Assembly (NCBI GenBank): GCA_028823955.1
Contig: JAPPFE010000031.1
Location: 1-40,725 of the forward strand
DNA: 40,725 nucleotides
Reading direction: 5' to 3'
Origin: Candidatus Dadabacteria bacterium
Lineage (GTDB): Bacteria; Desulfobacterota_D; UBA1144; Nemesobacterales; Nemesobacteraceae
The position numbers were made by a program, and so were the translations under genes. Shown here one piece after another: positions 32,532-40,725 of the stretch. Position 1 is the stretch's first letter. Each line of letters begins with the position of its first letter. Below the pieces are notes generated by a model. It did no database searches and had not been told where the DNA came from. It saw only the letters and a program-made list of their open reading frames with translations.

Positions 32532-33515
32532 ATGGAGTTCTCAGACATAATTGAGATAATTCACCCGAGCCTCGCGGAAACAGAGAGGAAAATCGATGAA
32601 TTCATAAAATCCGACGTTCCTCTGGTCTACGAAATAGCCAAGTATCTGCTTGGCGGAGGAGGAAAGAGAATCAGGCCTTCTCTGGTTCTTCTCTCAAGCG
32701 CCGCCTGCGGGCTTACCGATGGGGAAAATCGGATTGCGGCAGCTGCCGGGATTGAACTTTTCCACGCCGGCACCCTTTTTCACGACGATGTAGTCGATCA
32801 GGCGGAGTTCAGAAGGGGAAACGCTTCTTCAAATATAGTTTGGGGGAACAAGCCCACCGTGCTGGTGGGGGATTTTATGCTGGCCCGGGGCCTTGAGCTT
32901 ATATACAGCTGCGGCAGTCTTGAACTCCTGAGAGTGGTCTCCAGAGCCTCGTCTCGTCTTGCCGAGGGCCATGTGCTCGAGATTATGAGCGAAAGAAAGA
33001 TGATCGAAATCTCGGAGGACTTCTGTTTTTCCGTGATTGACCACAAAACGGCCGCGCTCATTGAGTGCTCGACCGAGACCGGAGCGCTTCTGGCGAATAC
33101 TTCAAACGGAGCGGTCAGGGCTCTTTCACACTACGGACACAACATAGGAATAGCGTTTCAGCTTATAGACGATGCGCTTGACTACTGTTCTGAAGAGAAC
33201 AAGTTCGGGAAAAAAACCGGACAGGATCTGGCTGAACGGAAGATGACACTCCCGCTTTACTACTCAATTGAAAACGCCCCGGAAGGCGTGAAACGCAAAG
33301 TGATCGAAACGCTTGACAAGGAAGATGATCTCGATAGTTCCGAGATAGCGGAGATATCGCAACTAGTAGCCCACTACCGCGGGGTCGATTTGACCAGAAA
33401 GCGGGCAAAGGAGTTCGTGGTTGAAGCGAAAAAATCTCTGGACGAGATACCGCAGAACGATTATAAGGAATCCCTCGGTCGCCTCGCCGATTACGTGGCT
33501 GAGAGAAACTTCTGA
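32532..33515 (+). CDS. Polyprenyl (octaprenyl/heptaprenyl-type) diphosphate synthase
   Basis: 327-aa trans-isoprenyl diphosphate synthase that adds isopentenyl units to an allylic primer, most likely for the side chain of respiratory quinones. The first aspartate-rich motif is LFHDDVVDQAEFRRG (about 82-96) and the second FQLIDDALDYCSEENKFGKKTGQDLAERKMTLPL. GGGKRIRPSL near residue 41 binds IPP. The length and the FHAGTLFHDDVVD pattern place it with long-chain synthases (IspB type) and not with farnesyl synthases. No Shine-Dalgarno site. The last 25 bases overlap the convergent rimI gene. Confidence 0.92.
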   Translation: MEFSDIIEIIHPSLAETERKIDEFIKSDVPLVYEIAKYLLGGGGKRIRPSLVLLSSAACGLTDGENRIAAAAGIELFHAGTLFHDDVVDQAEFRRGNASSNIVWGNKPTVLVGDFMLARGLELIYSCGSLELLRVVSRASSRLAEGHVLEIMSERKMIEISEDFCFSVIDHKTAALIECSTETGALLANTSNGAVRALSHYGHNIGIAFQLIDDALDYCSEENKFGKKTGQDLAERKMTLPLYYSIENAPEGVKRKVIETLDKEDDLDSSEIAEISQLVAHYRGVDLTRKRAKEFVVEAKKSLDEIPQNDYKESLGRLADYVAERNF

Positions 33516-33964
33516 TAGTAGCTGTCAAGCGCAAGACCCATCACGTAGGCGTCCCCTCTCCCCCCGCCATAGTAGTTCTTGCGTGTTCTAAGAATCTCAA
33601 ACCCGAGCTTTTCGTAAAGCGTGATCGCCGGCGTGTTTGTCGTTCTTACCTCGAGAATAACCGAGAGAGCTCCCATTTTTTCATAAAAATTAAAGGTGTC
33701 TGAGAGCAGTTCAATCGCTACTCCCTTTCTCCTGTGGCAGGATGCAACGGCAATCTTGAATACGTGAATTTCGTCGTAGACAAGGGTAGATATTGAGTAG
33801 CCCGCAACGTCTTCGTCGCTTCCGTTTATGGCTATATTGCAGAAGAACCCGGATTTTTTGATGTAATCCGCGAGCACCTGTTTCGGCCACGGGGAGATGA
33901 AGGACTCGTTTTCGATTTTCACGATCTCGTTTATGTATTTCGGTGAGAGGGCCTTTATAATCAT
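33491..33964 (-). CDS. rimI: Ribosomal-protein-alanine N-acetyltransferase RimI-like
   Basis: 157-aa GNAT acetyltransferase. In the family RimI acetylates the N-terminal alanine of ribosomal protein S18. Features are IENESFISPWP near residue 17, the acetyl-CoA loop VASCHRRKGVAIELL (about 74-88), LEVRTTNTPAITLYEKLGFE and RKNYY. It is the last of four minus-strand genes and overlaps meaB by 4 bases (ATGA), so it is coupled to the methylmalonyl-CoA mutase operon. Its 3' end overlaps the polyprenyl synthase. The RimI name is the best fit; other N-alpha acetyltransferases cannot be excluded. Confidence 0.85.
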   Translation of the reverse strand: MIIKALSPKYINEIVKIENESFISPWPKQVLADYIKKSGFFCNIAINGSDEDVAGYSISTLVYDEIHVFKIAVASCHRRKGVAIELLSDTFNFYEKMGALSVILEVRTTNTPAITLYEKLGFEILRTRKNYYGGGRGDAYVMGLALDSYYQKFLSAT

Positions 33965-34986
33965 TTTTCTTGCGGCGACCGAGGTGGGCGGAACTCTTCA
34001 AAATAAAGATCGAGCAGATTCGCGGCTCCCGTGTAGGGATCTGTTTTTCCTTCCATTACTTCTTTTTCCACTTTGCCGAGCGTTTCTTTGATGAGAGAGT
34101 TTTCATAAAAGCTGTCCTCAAGATTCTGGATGAGCGCTTCATGCAGGCGGTATTTAGCCTGTTTTCTTCTTTTTTCCGTAAAGTATCCGTTTTCTCTGCA
34201 GAAATCTTCATAGTCCATGACGCACTGCCAGATTTCACTTATTCCGTAACCCGTAACGGAGGAGCAGGCGTAAGCCTTGGGAACCCACCCGGATTCGGGA
34301 GGTCTGTGGAATCCAAGCGATTCTTCCATTTCCTGTTTCATAAGCTCCGCTTTTTTCTTGTTTCTCCCGTCCGCCTTGGTTATCAATACGGCGTCGGCGC
34401 GCTCGATTATTCCCTTTTTTATTCCCTGAATGTCATCTCCCGCCCCGGTAATCATGAGCAGCATGAAAAAATCGACCATGGAGTGGCAGGTAATTTCAGA
34501 CTGCCCGACTCCCACTGTTTCTATAAAGATCGTGTCGAATCCTGCCGCCTCACAGAGAATCACGGCGTCGCTTGTCTTTTTTGCGACTCCTCCCAGAGAA
34601 CCGGCCGACGGAGAGGGCCTTATATAGACGTTTTCGTGCCGGGAAAGCTCCTCCATTCTGAATTTGTCGCCCAAAACGCTTCCCCCGGTCTGGCTGCTCG
34701 TGGGATCGATTGCGAGCACCGCTATCTTTTTTCCGCACTCGCGGGCCAGATAGATACCCAGAGATTCTATGAAGCTGCTCTTTCCGACTCCGGGTATACC
34801 CGTAATTCCCACCCTTATGGATTTTCCGGACCGCGGCAGACACCACGTGATTATTTCCCGCGCAAGCTTTTTATGCTCGGGCAGGGTGCTCTCCGCAAGG
34901 GTTATCGCCCTGCTAAGAGCGGGTATTTCTCCCTTGGCTATGCCTTGGCGGTAAGTTTCCGCTTCCGTTTTTTTGTGCGGGGTCAT
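33961..34986 (-). CDS. meaB: Methylmalonyl-CoA mutase GTPase chaperone MeaB
   Basis: 341-aa G3E-family GTPase (MeaB/ArgK), which loads intact B12 into the mutase and protects it. P-loop [13 protein letters not shown] (about 60-72), the switch region [29 protein letters not shown] (Walker B/switch II) and ITKADGRN (the NKxD-like motif as TKAD) are present. The length is typical. It overlaps mutB and rimI by 4 bases each. Earlier literature called it ArgK; context settles MeaB. Confidence 0.95.
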   Translation of the reverse strand: MTPHKKTEAETYRQGIAKGEIPALSRAITLAESTLPEHKKLAREIITWCLPRSGKSIRVGITGIPGVGKSSFIESLGIYLARECGKKIAVLAIDPTSSQTGGSVLGDKFRMEELSRHENVYIRPSPSAGSLGGVAKKTSDAVILCEAAGFDTIFIETVGVGQSEITCHSMVDFFMLLMITGAGDDIQGIKKGIIERADAVLITKADGRNKKKAELMKQEMEESLGFHRPPESGWVPKAYACSSVTGYGISEIWQCVMDYEDFCRENGYFTEKRRKQAKYRLHEALIQNLEDSFYENSLIKETLGKVEKEVMEGKTDPYTGAANLLDLYFEEFRPPRSPQEK

Positions 34987-37121
34987 GTTCGGGTTTCTGT
35001 CAGGGGCAGGAGTATGGCTTCGGCCGCTTCGGACAGCACGGTCCCCGGACCGAATATCTGCGAGACTCCGGCGTTCCTGAGATAGTCGTAATCGCGTTTG
35101 GGTATAACCCCTCCTGCGACCACCATTATGTCGTCGCCTCCCATCTCGTCGAGCTTTTTTATAAGTTCGGGGATGAGTGTCTTGTGGCCGGCGGCCAGGC
35201 TGGATATTCCGATTATGTGGACATCGTTTTCAACTGCCTGCCTTGCCGCTTCTTCGGGGGTCTGAAAGAGCGGGCCTATGTCCACATCGAAACCGAGGTC
35301 GGCAAAACCCGTCGCTATTATCTTCGCCCCGCGGTCATGGCCGTCCTGGCCCATCTTTGCGACCAGTATTCTGGGTCTTCTCCCTTCCAGGGTGGCGAAG
35401 CGGTCAGCAAGCTCCCTTGCCTTGGCAAATCCGGCGTCCTTCGAAATTTCCGATGAATATACTCCCGAGATCGTGCGCCATCCGGGCCTGTATCTCCCCC
35501 ATGCCTCCTCGCACGCGTCCGATATTTCTCCGAGGGTGGCGTTTTCCCTTGCGGCCTCAACCGCCAGGGAGAGAAGGTTGCCCTGCTCCGTTTCTGCACA
35601 TTCAGTGATTTTCCGAAGCGCGCGCTCAACCGCCTCGGAGTCTCTTTTTTCTTTCAGTTCCTCTAGTCTTTTAATCTGGTTCTCTCTCACCTTGCGGTTA
35701 TCCACTTCCAGTATATCGAATTCTTCCTGCGCGTCCGAATTATAACTGTTGACTCCTACTATCACGTCTTTTCCCGAGTCTATCCTCGCCTGTTTTCGTG
35801 CCGCCGCTTCCTCTATCCTCATCTTCGGCAAACCGGTCTCTATGGCTTTGGACATTCCTCCCAGCTCTTCTATTTCCATTATGAGTTCCCAGGCCCTTCT
35901 CGCCAGATTATGGGTAAGGTACTCGACATAGTAGGATCCCGCCCAGGGATCGATCAACCTGCATACATCCGTTTCTTTCTGAAGATAAAGCTGGGTGTTT
36001 CTCGCTATCCTGGCGGAAAAGTCGGTGGGAAGGGCGATTGCTTCATCCAGGGCGTTTGTGTGGAGTGACTGGGTGCCGCCGAGCACCGCGCTTAGGGCTT
36101 CAACGCATGTCCTCGTCACGTTGTTAAACGGATCCTGCTCCGTGAGGCTCCATCCCGAAGTCTGGCAGTGGGTTCTGAGCATGAGCGAAGCCGGTTTTTT
36201 GGGCTCAAAGGTCTTGACGATCTTGGCCCAGAGCATCCTCGCCGCCCTCATTTTTGCGATTTCCATGAAATGGTCCATGCCTATTCCCCAGAAAAAGGAG
36301 ATTCTGGGAGCGAAATCGTCAATGTTGAGTCCCGCCTCGACTCCCGCCCTTAAATACTCAAGGCCGTCGGCGAGCGTGTAGGCAAGCTCTATGTCCGACG
36401 TGGCGCCCGCTTCTTCCATGTGGTAGCCGCTTACGCTTATCGAATTGAACTTCGGCATGTTTTTCGATGTATATTCGAAAATGTCCGAGACTATCTTCAT
36501 CGAGAATTCAGGCGGGTAAATGTAGGTGTTCCTTACCATGAACTCCTTGAGTATGTCGTTCTGGATCGTTCCGCTGAGTTTTTCCGGTCCCACTCCCTGC
36601 CGCTCCGCGACGACTATGTAGAAAGCCATGATCGGCAGAACCGCGCCGTTCATGGTCATGGAAACCGAGATCTGATCAAGGGGTATTCGATCGAGAAGAA
36701 TCTCCATGTCGAGTACCGAATCTATTGCTACGCCTGCCTTTCCAACGTCTCCCGAAACTCTGGGATGGTCTGAGTCATATCCCCTGTGAGTGGGAAGATC
36801 AAAGGCTATTGAAAGCCCCTTCTGCCCCGCGGCCAGATTTCTTCTGTAGAAAGCGTTTGATTCCTCCGCGGTGGAGAATCCCGCGTACTGTCTGATGGTC
36901 CAGGGTCTCGTGATGTACATGGTCGGGTAGGGTCCGCGGAGGTAGGGCGGAATTCCGGAGACAAATCCCAGGTGTTCGGAATCGCTGAGGTCGTTTGGGA
37001 CATAAAACTCCTTTATGTCTATTTTCTCCGGTGATTCCCTTGCGATATTTCCGCTCGCACGTGCGTCGCTGCTGCCGTTTGAACCGAAGCCGAGGTTTAT
37101 TTTCGAAAAATCAGGTCTCAT
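34983..37121 (-). CDS. mutB: Methylmalonyl-CoA mutase, large (catalytic) subunit
   Basis: 712-aa B12-dependent mutase large subunit, which converts methylmalonyl-CoA to succinyl-CoA. The N-terminal TIM barrel includes [18 protein letters not shown] and [19 protein letters not shown]. The C-terminal cobalamin domain has the His-on motif [11 protein letters not shown] and [16 protein letters not shown] followed by [15 protein letters not shown]. All key elements for the active subunit are intact. It is translated from an ATG overlapping the mutA stop (ATGA) and overlaps meaB in the same way. Confidence 0.96.
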   Translation of the reverse strand: MRPDFSKINLGFGSNGSSDARASGNIARESPEKIDIKEFYVPNDLSDSEHLGFVSGIPPYLRGPYPTMYITRPWTIRQYAGFSTAEESNAFYRRNLAAGQKGLSIAFDLPTHRGYDSDHPRVSGDVGKAGVAIDSVLDMEILLDRIPLDQISVSMTMNGAVLPIMAFYIVVAERQGVGPEKLSGTIQNDILKEFMVRNTYIYPPEFSMKIVSDIFEYTSKNMPKFNSISVSGYHMEEAGATSDIELAYTLADGLEYLRAGVEAGLNIDDFAPRISFFWGIGMDHFMEIAKMRAARMLWAKIVKTFEPKKPASLMLRTHCQTSGWSLTEQDPFNNVTRTCVEALSAVLGGTQSLHTNALDEAIALPTDFSARIARNTQLYLQKETDVCRLIDPWAGSYYVEYLTHNLARRAWELIMEIEELGGMSKAIETGLPKMRIEEAAARKQARIDSGKDVIVGVNSYNSDAQEEFDILEVDNRKVRENQIKRLEELKEKRDSEAVERALRKITECAETEQGNLLSLAVEAARENATLGEISDACEEAWGRYRPGWRTISGVYSSEISKDAGFAKARELADRFATLEGRRPRILVAKMGQDGHDRGAKIIATGFADLGFDVDIGPLFQTPEEAARQAVENDVHIIGISSLAAGHKTLIPELIKKLDEMGGDDIMVVAGGVIPKRDYDYLRNAGVSQIFGPGTVLSEAAEAILLPLTETRT

Positions 37122-39025
37122 GGTCCTACCTCGTCTGAGAAAAGCAGCTGCTGGTATCTTTCAAGCGTATCGCGGACATCCGAATCCGCATTGATAAAAT
37201 CATCCACACCTGCTTCGGCGAGCCTTTCCCCTTCGCCTTGTCCGCCGCCCGGAACGACAATTTTTATTTCCGCTTCCTTGTCCCTGAGTTTCATTGCGGC
37301 CTCCTCTGCAAACTGCTCGTAATCTTTGTCGGAACCGCAAATCGCTACCGCAAGCGGATTCTCGCGCAAGGCTGCCGCAATTCCCTCGTCAATGCCCGGA
37401 TTGTCTGCTCCGTCGACTATTGAGAACCCTCCGCACCCGAAGAAATTCATCGAAAAAACCGATCTTGCGACTGTCTGCGGCGAATCGCTCAGGTGAAGCA
37501 GAAAAACTTTTGGCGCCTCGCCCGTCCTCTCCGCGTATTCTTCGCTTAGAAGCCTTATTTTCTCAAAAACTTGAGCTGCCCTTGATTCCATAAGAGGCGC
37601 TACCGTCGGAGCCGAACCGTTTTTCTCCTTTTCCGCGGGCAGGGTTTTCCGGATATCTCCCGCCATTTTTTCCAGCAGGTTGGGAAACTCGTTTGTTCCG
37701 ACAAGCGTTTTTTTCCTCCGGGAGATGTCGCTCAGGGCTTTTTTTCTGCTGTCTTCGACCGCGTTCTGTATGAAGCCGCTTTTAAGGCACTCAAGGTAGC
37801 CGCCTTTTCTTTCTATTTCTTGGAACAGCTCGAGGGATTTCTGCGAAATCGACTGTGTCAGTTTCTCTATGTGGTAGGAGCCGCCTCCGGGATCGGTCAC
37901 CGCGTCGAGGTGGGATTCGTTTCTTGCCAGAAGCTGAATGTTCCTCGCCACTCTCCTTGATAACCCGTCGGGTTCTCTGTAGTGGGCGTCAAAGGGCTCC
38001 ACGGTCAGGGAATCCGTCCCCCCGATTACAGACGCCATGGCTTCAAGCGCCGTCCGCAATATGTTTGTGTGCGGGTCGTAAATGGTTTTGTTGAAGCCCG
38101 TGGTGCGGCAGTGGATCCTCATTCTCGTGGATTCGGCGGAGGCGGGGCAAAACTGCTGGGCGACGTTTGCCCAGAGCGCCCTTGCGGCGCGAAGCTTGGC
38201 GATTTCCGCAAAGTAGCTTGAGCCCGTGGAGAAGGAAAAAACGAGGTGGCGACAGGCGCTGTCTGAATCAACGCCTTTTTGGCGGAGCATAACCAGATAC
38301 TCGACCGCCGCGGCGATTGTGAAGGCGAGTTCCTGGCTTATAGTCGCGCCTGAGTTTTTAAATGTCGAGCTTTTCACCGAAAACGCTGCGTAGCCGGGCG
38401 CAGTGTCTGAGAGATATCCGATGGCTTTTGCGATTTTATCCACATCCTCATCAAGCGACATTGCAGGGGATTCGTATCCAAGCAGATGCGATAGAGGGTC
38501 GAAGAACACCGCCCCGCTGAGTTCCTGCGTGTCGATTTCTTTCTTGACGCAGGAGGAAATGAAAAGGGCGCAGGCCTTTTCCGGATCTTCTCTTAAGGCG
38601 AAGTTTATGCCGATGCGCAGGGGGTCTATGTCTTTTAGGAGAGTCTCGATGGTCTTGCGTTTCATTTCCGCCTGCGGGAGGAAAGTAAGAGAATCCGCTC
38701 CGCCCTCTATTGCCGCAAGCGCCGCGACTCTGGTCTCTTTCGGTGTGGAGAGTTTTATCTCTTCTGTAAGGAGCCAGCTGTTATCTTTTTCGCTGGTCCC
38801 CCGGACGAACGGAAATTCTCCCGGAAGCGGGGTTTCTCCCAAGAAAAGGTCCCTGGCTTCTTCTTCGGTGTAGAAAGGTTCAACCTCTATGCCGTCTTCG
38901 GTATGCCATATGAGATCTTTATAGGAAACCCTCTTTTCGGCTTCTTTTTTCCAGCTTTCTTTAGAGATGCTTGGAAAATCATCGAAAAGAAGGACCTGTT
39001 CATGTTCTTTTTCTGTTTTGCTCAT
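37118..39025 (-). CDS. mutA: Methylmalonyl-CoA mutase, small (non-catalytic) subunit
   Basis: 635-aa paralogue of MutB that forms the heterodimer but does not bind cobalamin. The barrel part has [16 protein letters not shown] (in place of the large subunit's substrate segment), FDPLSHLLG and [14 protein letters not shown]. In the C-terminal domain the DxHxxG motif is absent: the corresponding region reads [16 protein letters not shown]. This is usual for small subunits. AAGG lies 7 bases before the ATG. It opens the mutA-mutB-meaB-rimI operon and has a good promoter at 39062-39090. Methylmalonyl-CoA epimerase is not in the window. Confidence 0.93.
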   Translation of the reverse strand: MSKTEKEHEQVLLFDDFPSISKESWKKEAEKRVSYKDLIWHTEDGIEVEPFYTEEEARDLFLGETPLPGEFPFVRGTSEKDNSWLLTEEIKLSTPKETRVAALAAIEGGADSLTFLPQAEMKRKTIETLLKDIDPLRIGINFALREDPEKACALFISSCVKKEIDTQELSGAVFFDPLSHLLGYESPAMSLDEDVDKIAKAIGYLSDTAPGYAAFSVKSSTFKNSGATISQELAFTIAAAVEYLVMLRQKGVDSDSACRHLVFSFSTGSSYFAEIAKLRAARALWANVAQQFCPASAESTRMRIHCRTTGFNKTIYDPHTNILRTALEAMASVIGGTDSLTVEPFDAHYREPDGLSRRVARNIQLLARNESHLDAVTDPGGGSYHIEKLTQSISQKSLELFQEIERKGGYLECLKSGFIQNAVEDSRKKALSDISRRKKTLVGTNEFPNLLEKMAGDIRKTLPAEKEKNGSAPTVAPLMESRAAQVFEKIRLLSEEYAERTGEAPKVFLLHLSDSPQTVARSVFSMNFFGCGGFSIVDGADNPGIDEGIAAALRENPLAVAICGSDKDYEQFAEEAAMKLRDKEAEIKIVVPGGGQGEGERLAEAGVDDFINADSDVRDTLERYQQLLFSDEVGP

Positions 39026-39061
39026 GAAAGCGCCTTTGCTCCCCTAGTTCTCGGGTGAATA

Positions 39062-39090
39062 AGTATATAATTTCGATTTATTTCTGCCAA
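39062..39090 (-). promoter_or_regulatory. Promoter of the mutA-mutB-meaB-rimI operon
   Basis: On the minus strand TTGGCA (39090-39085), a 17-base spacer and TATACT (39067-39062). The spacing is canonical; the predicted leader is about 30 bases and contains the AAGG ribosome site. Confidence 0.6.
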
Positions 39091-39156
39091 CATGCTGAAA
39101 CCATTTAATTTACCGTTTTCTCTGCCCGTTGTTCGGAACGGGTCCGGTCGGAGAAA

Positions 39157-39867
39157 TTGTCATTTGTTTTTTTCGACTTTAATATTAAGGGAGTGTCTGG
39201 AAAAGCGGTTGTTATGGTCTCTGGGGGCGTGGACAGTTCTACTCTCTGCTACAAGGCGGTTCGGGAAGGGTACGAAATCTTCCCTCTTACCTTTATCTAC
39301 GGACAGAAACACGAAAGGGAGGTCCGCTCCTCAGAAAATGTATGCCGGCATCTGGGGCTTTCTCCCAACATAATTGATATTTCTTCCGCAAGGACTCTTT
39401 TCGGCGCCTCTGCGCTTACCGACCGGGACGTCGAGATTCCCAGGGTTTCCGCGACGGCGCGCAATTACGAGACCCTATCGGCAACAGTCGTTCCGAACCG
39501 AAATGCCATCTTTCTCTCCCTTTCGGTTGCCTATTCACAGGGTATCGGCTGCGACACTGTGTTCTACGGCGCGCATCATTCCGACAGGGGTGTGTATCCC
39601 GACTGCCGAGCGGAGTTCGTTTCGGCTTTCGAGAAAGCGGAGAGACTCGCGACTGATAACGAACGCCTCACCATAATTGCCCCGTTTATAGATATGGACA
39701 AGTCGGGGATAGTCAGACTCGGTGCGCGTCTCGGGGTTCCTTTCGAAGATACGTGGTCGTGCTACGTGGGTTCCCGTATGCACTGCGGCACCTGCAGTTC
39801 GTGCAGGGAGAGAAAAAGGGCCTTTATCGAAGCGGATGTGGATGATCCGACGGAATATGAGGCGTAA
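39157..39867 (+). CDS. queC: 7-cyano-7-deazaguanine synthase QueC
   Basis: About 224-236-aa ATP-dependent enzyme turning 7-carboxy-7-deazaguanine into preQ0, for queuosine tRNA or deazaguanine DNA modification. The PP-loop SGGVDSSTLCYKA follows the start, then YGQKHEREV, VVPNRNAIFLSLSV, YGAHHSD, TWSCYVGSRMHCGTCSSCRERKRAF with the four zinc cysteines. The start is uncertain: TTG at 39157 has GGAG only 3 bases upstream, GTG at 39193 fits the usual family start better but abuts GGGA. It lies 5 bases before queE. No queD or queF is in the window. Confidence 0.92.
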   Translation: MSFVFFDFNIKGVSGKAVVMVSGGVDSSTLCYKAVREGYEIFPLTFIYGQKHEREVRSSENVCRHLGLSPNIIDISSARTLFGASALTDRDVEIPRVSATARNYETLSATVVPNRNAIFLSLSVAYSQGIGCDTVFYGAHHSDRGVYPDCRAEFVSAFEKAERLATDNERLTIIAPFIDMDKSGIVRLGARLGVPFEDTWSCYVGSRMHCGTCSSCRERKRAFIEADVDDPTEYEA

Positions 39868-39872
39868 CTGCG

Positions 39873-40514
39873 ATGAAGGTAAGTGAAATTTTCTTTTCAA
39901 TACAGGGTGAAGGAATCCATATTGGGCTGCCGACGGTCTTTCTCAGGCTTTTTGCCTGTGATCTCAGATGCAGTTGGTGCGACACCATGTACGCCGTGGA
40001 GGGGGATGACTTCCGGGAGATGGAAACAAGCGAGGTCCTGAGCAAGGTTCTTGAATACGGATGCTCCCGCGTCTGCATAACTGGCGGGGAGCCGCTTATT
40101 CAGCGGGATGCCGTGGAGGAGGTAACGGAATTTCTGCTCGAGAGGGATTTTGTGGTAGTGCTTGAAACAAGCGGACACAAGAAACCTCCTGGGATTTTCT
40201 CCCATCCCAATTCGGTCGTGAGCATGGACTGCAAGTGTCCCGGTTCGGGCATGGACTCCAGGATGGATTTTTCCCTCTACGACGCCTTGGGGGAGAAGGA
40301 CCAGCTCAAGTTCGTAATAGCCGATGACGCTGACTACGAGTACGCGAGGAGTGTTATGGCGGAGCGTCCCATAAAGGCTTCAATCATATTTCAGCCCGTT
40401 TACGGTACAAAAGCGGACTGGATAGCCGAGAGAGTCCTGCGCGACGGCATGGAGAACGTAAGAGTGCTTCCGCAGCTTCACAAAATATTCTGGGGAGAAA
40501 AAAGGGGAGTTTAG
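39873..40514 (+). CDS. queE: 7-carboxy-7-deazaguanine synthase QueE
   Basis: 213-aa radical SAM enzyme converting 6-carboxy-tetrahydropterin to 7-carboxy-7-deazaguanine. The substrate loop FFSIQGEGIHIGLPTVFLRL is at the N-terminus, followed by the cluster motif CDLRCSWCDT (C-x3-C-x2-C), VCITGGEPLIQ (SAM-binding GGE), and a C-terminal RVLPQLHKIFWGEKRGV. QueC's stop is 5 bases upstream, so the pair forms one unit. The length is within the usual range for QueE. Confidence 0.94.
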   Translation: MKVSEIFFSIQGEGIHIGLPTVFLRLFACDLRCSWCDTMYAVEGDDFREMETSEVLSKVLEYGCSRVCITGGEPLIQRDAVEEVTEFLLERDFVVVLETSGHKKPPGIFSHPNSVVSMDCKCPGSGMDSRMDFSLYDALGEKDQLKFVIADDADYEYARSVMAERPIKASIIFQPVYGTKADWIAERVLRDGMENVRVLPQLHKIFWGEKRGV

Positions 40515-40602
40515 CTTATTGCATTGTTTTAAAACTTTTCACTCCCGTTATTAGTCAAATAAAATTCTCCGGGACTTATATACGATTCTACACAGGTTTC
40601 CT

Positions 40603-40616
40603 CCCACCCGAGTGGG
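40603..40616 (+). other. Short perfect hairpin in the right-end gap
   Basis: CCCAC-CCGA-GTGGG without a following T tract, 87 bases after queE. It could be part of a regulatory leader or a weak terminator with the T-poor context. The gap also holds a GTTTTAAAAC palindrome close to queE. Confidence 0.3.
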
Positions 40617-40660
40617 GTAGGTAGTGGCTTGCTAGGACCGAACGTTCCTCCGCATTTACC

Positions 40661-40690
40661 TTGACAAATAGTGTAGAGAGTAAGTTAAAT
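40661..40690 (+). promoter_or_regulatory. Promoter reading out of the window
   Basis: TTGACA (40661-40666), an 18-base spacer and TTAAAT (40685-40690). The perfect -35 box and following direct repeats suggest a regulated promoter for a gene beyond the right edge. Confidence 0.5.
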
Positions 40691-40723
40691 GACCGGTTTC
40701 TAAACACGTGAGTTGACCGGTTT
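40690..40723. repeat. Direct repeats TGACCGGTTT, 24 bases apart
   Basis: Two identical 10-base copies (40690-40699 and 40714-40723) lie just downstream of the promoter, a typical operator position, roughly two helical turns apart. The regulated gene and any binding protein are outside the window. Confidence 0.5.
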
Positions 40724-40725
40724 GA

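Noticed and set aside
39157-40514. A DNA 7-deazaguanine modification (Dpd) defence locus.
   Set aside because: Only queC and queE are present; no dpdA/tgtA5 or other dpd genes appear in the window, so ordinary queuosine synthesis is the simplest reading.

Overview
The window is bacterial chromosome from a Gram-negative organism with mid-range GC. A periplasmic RND adaptor plus inner-membrane RND pump argue for an outer membrane. I cannot place it taxonomically. The mix of F420 enzymes (CofE ligase, LLM oxidoreductase), a GlcDEF glycolate oxidase, B12-dependent methylmalonyl-CoA mutase with MeaB and a class I archaeal-type aldolase would fit a deltaproteobacterium-like or uncultured candidate-phylum lineage; this is a guess.

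Layout. 1-840: a terminator from an upstream gene and an unrecognised accessory gene. 847-2668 (minus): tsaC and a DUF1015 gene. 2711-7651 (plus): glcD-glcE-DUF3891-glcF. 7671-9265: HU (minus) and an RND adaptor (plus), with tandem CCGG repeats between them. 9293-13769: two cysteine desulfurases surrounding a DUF6573 gene, cofE and a glycerophosphodiesterase. 13.8-18.2 kb: a more AT-rich accessory island with a secreted protein, a small zinc ribbon, exonuclease I (sbcB), two reading frames each broken by one in-frame TAG, and small overlapping ORFs. 18277-20600: argC, whose start lies in the end of a solitary tnpB element bounded by 25-bp inverted repeats. 20920-24036: the RND pump, flanked by two copies of a hairpin-containing repeat. 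24270-29681: gap-pgk-fba facing an fbp-LLM(F420) pair. 29905-31740: a two-gene AAA ATPase + PIN nuclease insertion. 31865-33515: cvpA and a polyprenyl diphosphate synthase. 33491-39025 (minus): mutA-mutB-meaB-rimI, each pair overlapping by 4 bases. 39157-40514: queC-queE. The right end holds a promoter with direct repeats for a gene outside the window.

How the genes work together. Core metabolism covers glycolate oxidation, triose/hexose interconversion in both directions (GapA, Pgk, aldolase, fructose-1,6-bisphosphatase), propionate/odd-chain carbon entry through methylmalonyl-CoA, arginine synthesis, and 7-deazaguanine synthesis. The accessory insertions (13.8-18.2 kb, tnpB, AAA+PIN, left edge) carry DNA-processing and likely defence genes. 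The most unusual items are a YaaA/DUF6884-like domain fused to an endonuclease-III-like domain but split by one amber codon, the tnpB element with inverted ends that overlap argC, the AAA ATPase + PIN pair with a substituted Walker B residue, the hairpin repeat pair, and a set of genes lacking Shine-Dalgarno sites whose -10 boxes sit 10-12 bases from the start codon, suggesting leaderless mRNAs.
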